Source of the DNA: CAZMRW01 sp964568805
GTDB taxonomy: Bacteria > Pseudomonadota > Gammaproteobacteria > Methylococcales > Methylomonadaceae
Direction of reading: 5' to 3'
Assembly: GCA_964568805.1 (NCBI GenBank)
Contig: CAZMRW010000010.1
Span: 1-64,000, forward strand
DNA: 64,000 nt
Under the pieces are notes generated by a model. It was not told the origin of the DNA. It saw nothing but the letters and a program-made list of their open reading frames with translations, and ran no database searches. The translations under genes were made by a program, and so were the position numbers. Positions 35,643 to 45,861 of this stretch are shown here, piece by piece (position 1 is the stretch's first letter; every line of letters begins with the position of its first letter).

Positions 35643-36590
35643 CTATTTTACAAACAGACTGCCAATAAACAATAGCCAAAGTATCGCCAATATGAGTCCG
35701 AAGACATGAACCCGGCCAAAACGGCTCTGTTTCAACACTTGCTTTGGACCACCTTCGCTCAATAGTCTCAGGAATTCCTGGCAGCCTGGCAGGCGGTTCT
35801 CAGGATTTTTTTGCAAGGCAAACATAATAATGTCGCTAATATAAGCAGGAATGGTACTGACTCTTTCCGATGGAGGTATGGGCTGAACGTTGACATGGGC
35901 TTTTTTTATCGCAAATTCGGTTTCTGCTCCCGTGACGGCGTCAGCGATAAAGGGCGGATGTCCGGTGAGCATTTCGTAAAAAACACAGCCTACGCTATAG
36001 ACATCACTTCTATGATCGATTTCTTTTGGATTGACGATTTGCTCAGGGCTCATGTAATGGGGGGTCCCAATCGTTTGTCCGGTGCGGGTGCGGCGGTTTT
36101 CACCGACGGCCAACGCAATACCAAAATCTATCAAATAACTTCTTCCATTCTTGTCTATTAACACATTGGATGGTTTGACATCCCGGTGAATGACGCCATG
36201 CTTATGGGCATAATTTAGAGCATTCAGTAAATCCTGAAGAATGGGTATCGCCTCTGAAACGTTTAGCCGGTGCTCTTTTCGACTAGCGAGAAGATCGGCA
36301 AGTGAAATGCCTTCGATCAGCCCCATGACCAGACAGTTTTGATTATCCGAAAAAAACACATCAAATACCGGGACAATATTCGGGTGTTTGAGCCTTAAAT
36401 GACGGCGGCCCTCGTCCAGAAAGCGATTGGCGAAATTGGGATCTGTAAATAAATTTTCGGTGATTGCTTTGATCGCAACAAAGTCGCCGCGCGCCTCATC
36501 CCAAGCACGCCACACTTCACCCATGCCGCCGCAGGCAATCAGATCCTTGATAACATAATGCCTGAGTCGTTGTCCCGAATACAAGCCCAT
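35643..36590 (-). CDS. Second Ser/Thr protein kinase, C-terminally anchored
   Basis: This compact 315-residue Hanks-type kinase has the glycine loop ACGGMGEVW, the lysine in VAIKAI, HRDVKPSN, LIDFGIALAVG and MSPEQIV. The kinase domain fills residues 10-280, and a single helix at the very C-terminus (VHVFGLILAILWLLFIGSLF) leaves almost nothing outside the membrane. Unlike the kinase at 32580 it therefore has no sensor domain. Its target may be one of the FHA proteins encoded next to it; this is inferred. Confidence 0.9.
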   Translation of the reverse strand: MGLYSGQRLRHYVIKDLIACGGMGEVWRAWDEARGDFVAIKAITENLFTDPNFANRFLDEGRRHLRLKHPNIVPVFDVFFSDNQNCLVMGLIEGISLADLLASRKEHRLNVSEAIPILQDLLNALNYAHKHGVIHRDVKPSNVLIDKNGRSYLIDFGIALAVGENRRTRTGQTIGTPHYMSPEQIVNPKEIDHRSDVYSVGCVFYEMLTGHPPFIADAVTGAETEFAIKKAHVNVQPIPPSERVSTIPAYISDIIMFALQKNPENRLPGCQEFLRLLSEGGPKQVLKQSRFGRVHVFGLILAILWLLFIGSLFVK

Positions 36591-37155
36591 TTCTGCACAC
36601 TACCCCACTATTGATCAATGTTTATCGGTGATTTCAGTGTCTAATAGAAGATTCCCAGGTATATTAACCATGTAGTCAATTTTTAATGTCGAAAGCAGAC
36701 AGCAACATCACTCCTGTTGCCGGGAACTGATTATCAAAAATGATTATTGTATCCATATACGGCATTCCTGAAACAAACGCTCATCCCTCTCCTGAGGAAA
36801 ATGCAATCAATTCATTAATAATATGCTACATAGCGGCATAGCTTGCAGGAAATAGTCTGATAGTCAATATACCATAAATATAAAATTCATGTATAAGCCC
36901 TTGAATGAGTTTTCGAGCTAGGAAAAGCGAGTAAGGCAAACCAATAATCATCCAGCGGAAATCGCAAACATTGTCGGTTAAGCGGGTGATTTTTTGGCTG
37001 GGTTTAACACAATAAATTGGTGATAAAAACAACGTTTCAGAACTAAAAATTAATTCTCCTTTTCAGAAGTTATATGTTAGTATTCAACTTAGCCTACTCT
37101 CCAGTCTCTGTACCGGAAAGCTTAATGTACACACCTAAACTTTGGGCCATTTAGG
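36591..37155. other. 565-base gap upstream of the VWA-FHA gene
   Basis: This AT-rich divergent region lies between a kinase and the VWA-FHA gene. It should hold promoters for both. A 68-codon open frame on the minus strand at 36826-37032 has no recognisable domain or good ribosome site and is not called. Confidence 0.3.
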
Positions 37156-38694
37156 ATGAATATAAAACTTCCAACTGGAATCAGTTTATCTCTCTTCCTT
37201 TTCTGTACAAGCGTTTTTGCAGAACAGCTCCAGGTAGGTTCCGTCTACACGGATCATCCGGATGAAATATCGTTCGCCATTACCTTGCCGCCAGGGCTGG
37301 ATCTAGACCCGAAACCCGCTGATTTTCAACTATTGGATGGCACCCGAGTTATACAGCATGCCGATGAAATTGTGCCTTTCTCCGAGTCGAATAGAAAGCT
37401 GGCCTTATTGCTTTGCATTGACGTCAGCGGTTCGATTAATAAGGCTCTTCTTAAAGAGACACAGGATGCACTCATCAACATTTTTTCAGGTACTTTACCG
37501 AAGGATAGATACAAATTCGGATTGGTTTCATTTGCCGACAAGGTCGTAGTCCCTGCTGATTTTACCGAAGACCCGGATGCCCTCAGCAAGTCGATCCGTG
37601 AATTGACGATATCCCGTGGTAAAAAAACGCGCCTCTATCAGGCAATCATTGACTCACTGAATAAGCTGAGCAGCCTTCAGCCCGCCGAGTATAGCCGAAT
37701 ATTGATTATTTCTGACGGAAAGGATGAAGGAAGTATCGAGACTGCTGACAGTGTCATTAATTTATCCAAGGCGCTGGGCATACCCATTGATACGATTGGA
37801 CGCGGTATTATTCCTCAACAGTATGCCGATGGCCTGAGCGGTTTGGCAAAGGCCACGGGTGGCCGTTTTATTTATCCTCGAGCGGAATCATTGAGCCTTA
37901 AAGAGGCCGTCATTCGACTCAACAATAGTTTTATAGAAAATACCTGGATCGTCTATTTTAGATATAAACCGGACACAGGAAAGCGGAAGCTGGAAAATGC
38001 CGCCGTTAAATTTATCAAAAACGATACCTTGAGTTTGAGTGCAAATATTTCCGCAAGCATTCCTGCACCGCAAGACATTTCTTATGGCACCACAACTATA
38101 CAAAACGGCTCTGGTGGCTATTTTCAGAATATAGACAAAGAGAAATTAAAACAATTATTAACTTATTTAGGATTTGGCCTGTTGGTATTGGCTACTCTGA
38201 TTTTTATAGTATGGGTATATCGTCGTCGCAATAAACCGACAATCGTTAACCAGACTTTAATTAAAAAGACACCCGTTTTAATGGAAACCGATATTTTTAA
38301 GCAGCCGGATATTAAGGACATTCCTCCTAAAGAAAGCAAACGGCGGGAAACCGTGGTTAGCTCAATTACCAATGTCCCCCCTTTACGCCAGGACAGCCCA
38401 AGCTTTCTCCTGGTGGTCACAGAAGGACCGCTCAAGGGGCATAAACACCCAATTGGCAAAGCGTTTTTTCGTATAGGAGCGAACCAGGATAACGACCTGG
38501 TTCTCGTTGATGAGTTCGTATCGGGAAAACACGCGTTGCTTACCTACGATAACGGCGAGTTATTATTAACAGATTTGAACTCTCGTAACGGTACTTATCT
38601 AAATGGCGAATTGTTGCAGGATAAAACAATAGCGGTATTTCCCGGTGATATTATCGGGATCGGGGAATCATCCTTGAGTGTCATGGAATTATAA
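37156..38694 (+). CDS. VWA-FHA inner-membrane protein
   Basis: This 512-residue protein has a signal sequence (about 1-22, ending SVFA). A periplasmic VWA domain at about 80-270 has an intact MIDAS motif, DVSGS, with the first Asp at 89. A membrane helix lies at about 338-360, and a cytoplasmic FHA domain at about 435-510 has RIGANQDNDLVL, GKHALL and LNSRNGTYLNG. The FHA domain should bind a phosphothreonine made by one of the nearby kinases, while the VWA domain binds a partner outside. This could carry a signal across the inner membrane to or from the injection machine (inference). Confidence 0.9.
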   Translation: MNIKLPTGISLSLFLFCTSVFAEQLQVGSVYTDHPDEISFAITLPPGLDLDPKPADFQLLDGTRVIQHADEIVPFSESNRKLALLLCIDVSGSINKALLKETQDALINIFSGTLPKDRYKFGLVSFADKVVVPADFTEDPDALSKSIRELTISRGKKTRLYQAIIDSLNKLSSLQPAEYSRILIISDGKDEGSIETADSVINLSKALGIPIDTIGRGIIPQQYADGLSGLAKATGGRFIYPRAESLSLKEAVIRLNNSFIENTWIVYFRYKPDTGKRKLENAAVKFIKNDTLSLSANISASIPAPQDISYGTTTIQNGSGGYFQNIDKEKLKQLLTYLGFGLLVLATLIFIVWVYRRRNKPTIVNQTLIKKTPVLMETDIFKQPDIKDIPPKESKRRETVVSSITNVPPLRQDSPSFLLVVTEGPLKGHKHPIGKAFFRIGANQDNDLVLVDEFVSGKHALLTYDNGELLLTDLNSRNGTYLNGELLQDKTIAVFPGDIIGIGESSLSVMEL

Positions 38695-38766
38695 AGAGTT
38701 AACCAAAATCCTTACAGAACGTTGCAATAGCGGCATTCCCGCTTAATTGTTGATTAGGAGAGAAAA

Positions 38767-39465
38767 ATGGCAAACGCATTATTTAATACAGGCCGCCGGT
38801 GCCCTTCCGGCCGGCATGTAATGGATCCGGAATGGGATTCCTGTCCCTATTGTGATGGCGAAAAGAGATCTAGCGAACGGACTGCCTATCGAGCAGTAGA
38901 GCCCGTCCAATCTTCCGATGGACGAAAAACAACAGTAGGTGGCGCTGCCCCGGCAAGCAATCGCGAAACTAAACCGATGCCGCAGCAGGCTTCTTCACCA
39001 AACGTCGGAGGTTACGGGGGGCGAGGCGACAAACGGCGAATCATGGGTATTCTTGTTTCCTATACCTGGCACCCGCAAGGGGATTTATTTCCGATTAGAG
39101 AAGGGAAAAACTATATCGGCGCCGGCACCGTCAATCGCGAACCCGGCGACCCAGAATGTGATATTCTGATCAGGGATGATCAAAAACTTTCTTCGGCTCA
39201 CGCCCTTATTCTTTGTCGCCAGGGTCGATTTGATATTGTCGATCTGGAAAGCACCAACGGAACCTTTATCGATGATAAACTGATTCCTATAAGCGGCATG
39301 GAGTTAACCGATACTAATAACCTCAGAACGGGTTCCACAGTCTGGTCTTTCATGAAAGTGATCTTGCCGGGAAGTTTACCTTCCGTGGCACCTGTCGGCG
39401 AAATACCCAAGCCAGATACTTCTTCAACGCCTGTAGTAAAAGATCCGACAATTATCCCTCGTTAG
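38767..39465 (+). CDS. FHA protein with N-terminal zinc knuckle
   Basis: This 232-residue cytoplasmic protein has Cys12, His17, Cys26 and Cys29 (the last two in CPYC) as a probable zinc knuckle. A flexible linker rich in Gly, Pro and Gln follows, then an FHA domain at about 110-195 (YIGAGTVNREPGDPECDI, then SSAHALI, then LESTNGTFIDD). It starts behind TTAGGAGAG, 72 bases after the VWA-FHA gene and likely in the same transcript. It would act as a phosphothreonine adaptor like Fha1 of type VI systems (inference). Confidence 0.88.
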   Translation: MANALFNTGRRCPSGRHVMDPEWDSCPYCDGEKRSSERTAYRAVEPVQSSDGRKTTVGGAAPASNRETKPMPQQASSPNVGGYGGRGDKRRIMGILVSYTWHPQGDLFPIREGKNYIGAGTVNREPGDPECDILIRDDQKLSSAHALILCRQGRFDIVDLESTNGTFIDDKLIPISGMELTDTNNLRTGSTVWSFMKVILPGSLPSVAPVGEIPKPDTSSTPVVKDPTIIPR

Positions 39466-39550
39466 TCCGGCTTAATCAGCAATAGTTATCGCATAGTCAA
39501 TCAAATCAAATAAAGTAGCAGACCATGGATAAAAGATAGGTATTGAATCC

Positions 39551-40513
39551 TTAATACCCTACCTCGACTGCAATCAATGAAATTGCAGCCCTTTTAGTGC
39601 ATCTTAGCCACAGGGACAAGGTTGAATATCCCGGATCGATAGAAGGGTCCTCAATCAGATAAGTTTCCATAAAGGGTGCCCCTTGTATGGTTTTTTCCGT
39701 TAATAATTCTTTATTGGCATGCTTATTGTTTTGCGTATCCCAGCCACTGCTCACCAACTTGAGCATGATCTTGTCCTCATTCAGTGATCCGGCGATTCTA
39801 AAACGTAAAATTTTATTGACAGAAGGCGGTAGTACAATTGTCATCGTGCCTGCCGCACCCACGTCTTTTTTACCCTCCGGGCTGTCAATTTTAGGTGAAA
39901 CCGCCTCAGTAGGGCCTACCCGAAAAGAGGGAGGAATTTCAGTTTCCTTATCAGGAATGGTAATCAGCGGGATAGGGTGAAATGGCATTCTTACCCAGCC
40001 AGGCGCCAAAATCGTGCCCGCATATTGCGTGCTTGAATAATCGATGGCGTCAACCGAGATTTTCTTTTGCGAGTCAAGTTTCACTCGCGCCAGCAATACT
40101 TCCGATGGATCCTCTTTTGCCGTTGCCGTCACGATGACCGCAAATTCGGGAATTGAATTGGTCTCGACTATGCTTTTTTTTGCGGCGCCCTCGTTTGAAT
40201 CGTCTTTCGGAAACAGCAGGCTGACGTTGACAGTCTCATTGGGCCCGAATTCGGACAGATCGATTTCCTCTGCGCTTTCAAGAAATATTTCCTGTCCTGA
40301 ATGATCTATGGCGTAACCGGGAAGCACGGTCACCAAAATATCGCTTTTGCGAACGACTTCGAGTCCTCTGACGACACCGCTGCCGTGTAATTTCAAGTTA
40401 TGTCGCCGACGCGCCCTGATATGATAATCCTGCTCGGCAAGAAAATCCTTTTCGACCAGTAACTGACCATTGAAGTAATTGGGCCGAGTTTCTATCTGTT
40501 GTTTCTTTTTCAT
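39551..40513 (-). CDS. eCIS-associated tail appendage or baseplate-linked protein
   Basis: This 320-residue protein is the last gene of the injection-system cluster. The first 90 residues carry a pattern common to proteins of extracellular contractile systems: NYFNGQLLVEKDFLAEQDYH, RARRRHNLKLHGSGVVRGLEV and LPGYAIDHSGQEI. The C-terminal two thirds is beta-rich with no domain I recognise. It may attach to the baseplate as a fibre or collar component. It is separated by 114 bases from the upstream tail gene and converges with the FHA gene. Confidence 0.6.
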   Translation of the reverse strand: MKKKQQIETRPNYFNGQLLVEKDFLAEQDYHIRARRRHNLKLHGSGVVRGLEVVRKSDILVTVLPGYAIDHSGQEIFLESAEEIDLSEFGPNETVNVSLLFPKDDSNEGAAKKSIVETNSIPEFAVIVTATAKEDPSEVLLARVKLDSQKKISVDAIDYSSTQYAGTILAPGWVRMPFHPIPLITIPDKETEIPPSFRVGPTEAVSPKIDSPEGKKDVGAAGTMTIVLPPSVNKILRFRIAGSLNEDKIMLKLVSSGWDTQNNKHANKELLTEKTIQGAPFMETYLIEDPSIDPGYSTLSLWLRCTKRAAISLIAVEVGY

Positions 40514-40627
40514 ATCAAGACCCTCCAGGTTTACGGTCTAAAATTGCTTTGCCACGATTCCTTGAAAACAAGAAACTACGAAAATCATTAATAAGTGTTC
40601 GGCTTTTCATGACGTATGAGTGTATTC

Positions 40628-41257
40628 TCACTGTTTATTAAATATATATTCCAGTTGATATGCCGTATGTGCAGGTTTGGCCGAGTCGATAATTGAACAT
40701 ATAATTTTCAACAAATCATCTTCCTGCCAATTTTCAATGGCATAACTTTGTTTTGGAAGCTGCAGTTTTACAGAAAAGTAAAACGGTATATCGCCGCCCA
40801 GACGTGTGTCCTTGCCGATTCTCGACTGCCCCACCGTCATGGTGGGTAATGCTTCATCATTAATGGTGACCTCAATTTCCGGGAAGAATAGCTTCAGGAT
40901 TTCCAGCAGGTATTGTTTGGTTCCCCTTAATCCATATAAAGGCACAATGTGGGCGATAATATTCCGGAATCGCTCTTCAGGCATCACATGACAATGTTCG
41001 AGCGCGACCCATTGAGCCAGCCATGGCAAGAAATCGCCGGGTGTCCTATCAAAAGTACCCGCATCTGTTTGCCCCGGTTTTGGATTAAAAAAATGAGGTA
41101 TGCGGGCGATAATCCACTCCAATCCCAGATTTTCAGGATGGCAGTTTGTGGTCCCGAACAGCACATCATCAAAGGCAGCCAGCAGCACCCGAAGATCTTC
41201 TGATTCGTGGTAGATCTCGGGCAAATGCCGCAGCAGTATATCGGTTTCATTCGACAT
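40628..41257 (-). CDS. Phage tail protein I-like baseplate protein
   Basis: This 209-residue protein resembles the phage tail domain found in P2 gpI and extracellular injection systems: LLRHLPEIYHE at the start, GDFLPWLAQWVAL in the middle and LYGLRGTKQYLLEILKLFF later. It should sit at the baseplate wedge. It starts two bases after the stop of the baseplate J-like gene. Confidence 0.75.
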   Translation of the reverse strand: MSNETDILLRHLPEIYHESEDLRVLLAAFDDVLFGTTNCHPENLGLEWIIARIPHFFNPKPGQTDAGTFDRTPGDFLPWLAQWVALEHCHVMPEERFRNIIAHIVPLYGLRGTKQYLLEILKLFFPEIEVTINDEALPTMTVGQSRIGKDTRLGGDIPFYFSVKLQLPKQSYAIENWQEDDLLKIICSIIDSAKPAHTAYQLEYIFNKQ

Positions 41258-41259
41258 GA

Positions 41260-42354
41260 TCAGCTTTCTCCTGCCTTTGTGCCGGACTTATCGTCAGCGC
41301 CGATTGTTTGTATATCCTGTTCCCGGACGACGATTTTGAGCAATTCGTAAGGCTTGAGCATGATGCCTGCGATTTTTCCTCTGCCATCCGGTATTATCCG
41401 GTTATCATCGGATAATTTTGTGCCAAGCAGGGTATCTTCACTCACGGTAGATGAAATACCGATCTGAATACCAATGACAGCTTGATCGGAATATAGATCG
41501 TTTTCCGTTAGTGACAGGCGCCGAACTATGATCGTGTCGATGTAATCAACACCGGGCACATGCTCGATAGCGTCGTATACTTCCGAAAGATAAAGATTGC
41601 GGCCGAACGGCCAGCCCGATTGATTCGGGCCATCTCCCCCAACCGGATTGAAATCATGGTTGAGTGTGTCCTGGACTGATTGTTTTACATTTTCCCAGGA
41701 CGCATCGAAGGTGTGTTTTATCGTGACGCTCAAAGCCAGCCAGACATAGCAGGGCTTGACGATATGAAGCCGCGTTGTGAGCAGTCGTTTTGGCTCCAGA
41801 TCATGGTAAACTTCCTGAAGCAATTCGTCGTAGCTCACAGGAATTTTATCGCGGTCGGCAACGACGATCAGGCTGACGTGTCCCGGACGAATCTCATCGC
41901 GGTCTGCGGGAGCGGCCGCCAGATTTTTTCCATCAACACAACGAACCCGAATGGATTGATGGTCGCCACAGACTCTCAAGGCGGATGCTCTGGCCAAATA
42001 TTCATAATCTTCGCTGGTGACGGCCCGTTGACGATGCTTTAAGTCCACTACGGCTTGTTGAATGCGCCGTTCTATATCTTCAAGTGAACAGGTTTTCAAC
42101 TCCTCGTCATTGACGCCATCGGGGCCAACGAGCAATCTTAAAAAATTGATTTTATTTTCCCGGCCAACACGATCCAGGCGATAGATGAGCATCTCGGTAA
42201 AATACGCCAACAGCTCGATCAACGTAATGCCGGGGTCGGATGCGTTGTGATTAGTCCATGATGGCGCATAGCGCGGAATCAGGGAGACCGCCTCCGTTAC
42301 CAGATCGCTGTAGTTTCTATCATCCAGATTAGGTAGTTGCAAAGGCATAATCAA
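41260..42354 (-). CDS. Baseplate J-like protein (wedge)
   Basis: This 364-residue protein carries the conserved wedge motif WTNHNASDPGITLIELLAYF followed by TEMLIYRLDRV, characteristic of gp47/Afp11-12-type baseplate proteins. In the middle it has RAVTSEDYEYLARAS, as in other J-like proteins. It forms part of the baseplate ring with the 1000-residue protein encoded just upstream. Confidence 0.82.
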   Translation of the reverse strand: MIMPLQLPNLDDRNYSDLVTEAVSLIPRYAPSWTNHNASDPGITLIELLAYFTEMLIYRLDRVGRENKINFLRLLVGPDGVNDEELKTCSLEDIERRIQQAVVDLKHRQRAVTSEDYEYLARASALRVCGDHQSIRVRCVDGKNLAAAPADRDEIRPGHVSLIVVADRDKIPVSYDELLQEVYHDLEPKRLLTTRLHIVKPCYVWLALSVTIKHTFDASWENVKQSVQDTLNHDFNPVGGDGPNQSGWPFGRNLYLSEVYDAIEHVPGVDYIDTIIVRRLSLTENDLYSDQAVIGIQIGISSTVSEDTLLGTKLSDDNRIIPDGRGKIAGIMLKPYELLKIVVREQDIQTIGADDKSGTKAGES

Positions 42355-42393
42355 TTAACCGCTGGTAACGTTCATGAATCGTTTTTTCCTGTC

Positions 42394-45300
42394 TTAAGCT
42401 AATTTGATACGGTGCTTTCCGGAACAAATCAAAAAATTGCCGTTGTCCAGCAAGCCCGGTCGTTCTTCTTCATAAACGATCTGCAAAGATCGTACATACT
42501 CCAGACCTGGTACCGATTCCAATAGCGCAAATAAATCCGATTGATGAGGGATTGCGCCGAAATCCCATCCTTGGGCTTGCTCTCCCCCTGTCAACGGGTG
42601 TAAAAAAACGTCCAGCCGGGCCCGGCAGTCCATGGCCATATCCGACTCTCCAGTCTCATTCGAAGGCACAATCACGGCTTCAACATTGATGCGTACGTAC
42701 TCCGGACCCAGCACAATCAGGGTGGTTCCTTGTACGCGTAACGGATCGATATATTTCCAGGTACGGCGCAGCAAATCCAGCGTCGGCCGGGGAGCGGGCT
42801 GAGTGATATTGGGAACGATCACCAGGCTGACAACACCCGGCATTATTGAATTTGTCGAAGCAAGTTCAAGATCCCTAAGCGGATAACATTTGGCACGAGC
42901 CACCTCCGGCGATCCGTTTTTGGCGATATCCTGATAATCTTCGGCAGTGATAGCCAGGCCCCGGTGTCTTAATTTACGGGAGCCGCGGAAATAGACTGAA
43001 TTCCAGCCCTCGATATCCAGACCGCCATAAGCGGCTTCCGGATTGACGACTGAAGCAACCATAGGCAAACTGCTGCGCAACTGAGTGATGCTGTTGATAG
43101 GCTTGTTGCCCACTGTTCCGCCGCCGGTTTTATAGCTGCGCAGGCGAATATTGTTGGCGCCTAACGGCGGCAACATGCCTTTCACGCCATTACCGAAGCG
43201 GATTTCGCCGCTTAATCGCTCAACCATGAAATGCCGGTCGCTATGATCGGATTCCAGAAAATCATCAACCTCATGCCAGCGGACCCAGAGGTCCTCGCCT
43301 GTTTGGCCATCCTTAAAACCCTCGATGGCGTCATTGCCTTCGTCCCTGGCAATTCTGGCCAATTCGGACGCCGCCGGTATTTGAGGTTCTCTGACTTCCA
43401 ATATCAGTTTATCAAGTATCGGCGTACGGGCAGAGTAAAAAACCTGATTTGGAGTACCATTACCGGAACCCAGAATTTCGTTTTCCAGCGTCACAGCCTG
43501 CATCGCCAGCGTCGTATTTAACAGCACGTGCCGTAAAACGGGTTTGCATTGATATTCCCCGGCCAGCCAGATGGCGCGAACCCAGTAAAGTGAGTCATCT
43601 CCGCCCATTGATGTTGCTTTTGAATCCCGACAGGCGATGTCATCCGGCAGCAACAAGGAAACTACGCCCGTCACATTAAATGACTGGGTTTCGTCTTTGA
43701 CATTGCACGTCTCCCAGGATTTGCCATTCCAGCATTGCCAGCTGACAGCCGGAAACAGTTGGTCGCCCCGGTAAACGATTTTATCGGCAGTATGTCCGAT
43801 TCGGACATATAAATCCAGCCATCGACCTGCAATGATGTCTTTGTCTGTCGCTGTAAAGCCGAAATATAAAGCCTTAAGAGGATGATAGCCGACCCTAAAA
43901 GGGGTAATATTTCCGGCGTTAGCGGGATCGATGGTTTCGAAAACAAAATCATTATAGGCGATCACTGTTTGAGGCGCTATGGGGCCCATTTTTTTTGAGG
44001 ATCTAATCGAGATCGAGGCGATGGCTGGCGGCGCCAATGTCGATGCCATATAATGAACGCCCTGTGCCGATCCTTGCTGAGCATTGAACTGAATACTTTC
44101 CGGGATGCCGTAATGACCAGAAATCAACCGGACCCGAAGCCAGTCGCCCGGCAAGCCGTTGACCAGCGTTTTTTGCGATGTCTGAGGAATGCTAAACGAT
44201 AGCGTCCCGTCCTCTGTTAACGCTTGTGTAGCATCGGAACATGTCAAAAATTCCCAACGGCCGCCATTCCAATATTCCCACCGGAGCACCGCCTTGCCGC
44301 TTTGATTGGCCCTTCGAATCGGCGGATCTTTTTTCCCTGACGCCGGATTGGTCAATTTAATGTCAAGAGTGACTTCAGTGTCCGCTTTTGTAAACACGGT
44401 GCTGTTGAGATATAACACATCGCCAAACTGGGGCCTCTCTCCCAACGGATAGAAATCCTTGCTTAAATCAACCGGTAACGTATTGAAAAAAGCGGTATCG
44501 ATTTTGGCATCTTCGAAATCTGCATACCCTGTGATTTCAATTTTGCTCAAGACGGGTAAATGCATCCGCGACATTTTTCGAGCTTTATCACTGGTCCAAT
44601 GCTCCGGTTCCAATAAGCGGCACGACAGCCAGTAGCCATCGGTACCGCCCCGGTTGGTCATTTTCCACTTTGGCAGATTGTTAAAAACAATGAAGCCGCT
44701 ATGGCTCAGGCCAAAGGTTGTATCCTGATCGGGCACGATGATCTGGTCTTCGCCGTCTGTCTCTATCCACCATTGCAAATGACGTGGCAACGCCCCCATG
44801 CTTTGCTGACCGATCGAAAAAAACAGCTGGAGGCTGGATAGGGCATTGGCTGCCAAAGATTCTTCTAAAGCAATATAAAACTCATGCGCCACCGGCAGTG
44901 TCCCTTTAAACGGGAACGCGCCTGCTGCGTCGTATTGGCCTGGAGATACCAATGCGCTAAGGTCAGTGTAACGGTCTTCCTGGGTATCGAGCGCCATCAT
45001 TTTATGCAACTCGGCCCTTGTCAAGGTCAGATCCTGAGTCGTTTCAAATACGACCGGTGCGCTTTCTCCTTCGCCGGGCGGGGCTGTCACTTTTGTGTAT
45101 TTGGGAACCACGATGGCTTTATTGGCAGCGCTTTTAACCGGTGTAAAAGTTAGTGGAACTCGTGCGGCAATGGGCGGATTTCGGGAGACGCCAAGATCAT
45201 TTAAAAAGGCGCGATAGTTTTTTTCCGGCACCCGATTCAGGCGGGCGATGATTAACTCGCAATAACGAGCGAAAATCCGTACCAGAGCCTCGCCCAAGGG

Positions 45301-45396
45301 ATCGTGATGGGCATCGGCCAGGCCTGCCTGATGCTTCACCCGGTTGGCTATTTCTTCGGCAGTGCGAGCATCGATCTTGGGTATTTGCGTGGCCAT
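42394..45396 (-). CDS. Large baseplate assembly protein (Afp11/gp6-like)
   Basis: This 1000-residue protein starts with a wedge-type motif (DPLGEALVRIFARYCELIIAR). A beta-rich middle part of several hundred residues follows, then a baseplate J-like core at about 720-990 (VERLSGEIRFGNGVKGMLP, ITAEDYQDIAKNGSPEVAR). Proteins of this size and layout form the main baseplate wedge in Afp/PVC-like particles. It shares one base with the gp25 gene (TAATG), so translation is coupled. Confidence 0.82.
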   Translation of the reverse strand: MATQIPKIDARTAEEIANRVKHQAGLADAHHDPLGEALVRIFARYCELIIARLNRVPEKNYRAFLNDLGVSRNPPIAARVPLTFTPVKSAANKAIVVPKYTKVTAPPGEGESAPVVFETTQDLTLTRAELHKMMALDTQEDRYTDLSALVSPGQYDAAGAFPFKGTLPVAHEFYIALEESLAANALSSLQLFFSIGQQSMGALPRHLQWWIETDGEDQIIVPDQDTTFGLSHSGFIVFNNLPKWKMTNRGGTDGYWLSCRLLEPEHWTSDKARKMSRMHLPVLSKIEITGYADFEDAKIDTAFFNTLPVDLSKDFYPLGERPQFGDVLYLNSTVFTKADTEVTLDIKLTNPASGKKDPPIRRANQSGKAVLRWEYWNGGRWEFLTCSDATQALTEDGTLSFSIPQTSQKTLVNGLPGDWLRVRLISGHYGIPESIQFNAQQGSAQGVHYMASTLAPPAIASISIRSSKKMGPIAPQTVIAYNDFVFETIDPANAGNITPFRVGYHPLKALYFGFTATDKDIIAGRWLDLYVRIGHTADKIVYRGDQLFPAVSWQCWNGKSWETCNVKDETQSFNVTGVVSLLLPDDIACRDSKATSMGGDDSLYWVRAIWLAGEYQCKPVLRHVLLNTTLAMQAVTLENEILGSGNGTPNQVFYSARTPILDKLILEVREPQIPAASELARIARDEGNDAIEGFKDGQTGEDLWVRWHEVDDFLESDHSDRHFMVERLSGEIRFGNGVKGMLPPLGANNIRLRSYKTGGGTVGNKPINSITQLRSSLPMVASVVNPEAAYGGLDIEGWNSVYFRGSRKLRHRGLAITAEDYQDIAKNGSPEVARAKCYPLRDLELASTNSIMPGVVSLVIVPNITQPAPRPTLDLLRRTWKYIDPLRVQGTTLIVLGPEYVRINVEAVIVPSNETGESDMAMDCRARLDVFLHPLTGGEQAQGWDFGAIPHQSDLFALLESVPGLEYVRSLQIVYEEERPGLLDNGNFLICSGKHRIKLA

Positions 45397-45797
45397 TAAA
45401 CAGCACCCCGTTGCAAATAAAACGGATAGACCAGATTAAATCGATTGTCAGTGGTCCTGACCCGGTATATGACGTTAATCAGCAACTCTTCACCGTATTT
45501 TCCCGATGCTGCGGCGTCAACGTTCAATACCTCAATCCTCGGTTCCCAAATACGCAAGGATTCTTTTACTTCAAATTTCGCTGCGCCAATGGTGGACGCG
45601 TTGTTAACGGCAAAAACAAGGTCATGAATGCCGCAACCGAAACCAGGGCGCATCACTCTTTCCCCTTTGGCTGTGGAAAGAATTATCCAGATTGCTTGAT
45701 GTATGCTGTCTTCATACTCGGCTTCGGCGATACACTGTTTTTCACTGTTGATTTCAACGGGGAATTTCCAGCCGCGGCCCAGGAATTTTTTAGACAT
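45396..45797 (-). CDS. gp25-like baseplate protein (Afp9)
   Basis: This 133-residue GPW/gp25 family protein has LGRGWKFPVEIN at the start, EDSIHQAIWIILSTAKGERVMRP with the conserved RxxRP-like turn, and FGCGIHDLVF. It links the sheath to the baseplate and starts sheath assembly. I chose the ATG at 45797 because it matches the family N-terminus; a GTG at 45839 would add 14 residues. Confidence 0.88.
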   Translation of the reverse strand: MSKKFLGRGWKFPVEINSEKQCIAEAEYEDSIHQAIWIILSTAKGERVMRPGFGCGIHDLVFAVNNASTIGAAKFEVKESLRIWEPRIEVLNVDAAASGKYGEELLINVIYRVRTTDNRFNLVYPFYLQRGAV

Positions 45798-45861
45798 TTT
45801 TCTATACCCTTTGTTGATTTCCAAGTAATGACAAAACACTCTGCTTAAAAAATAGTACCCG

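Noticed and set aside
36826..37032. 68-codon minus-strand frame before the VWA-FHA gene
   Set aside because: There is no domain, no convincing ribosome site, and the region is more likely a promoter.
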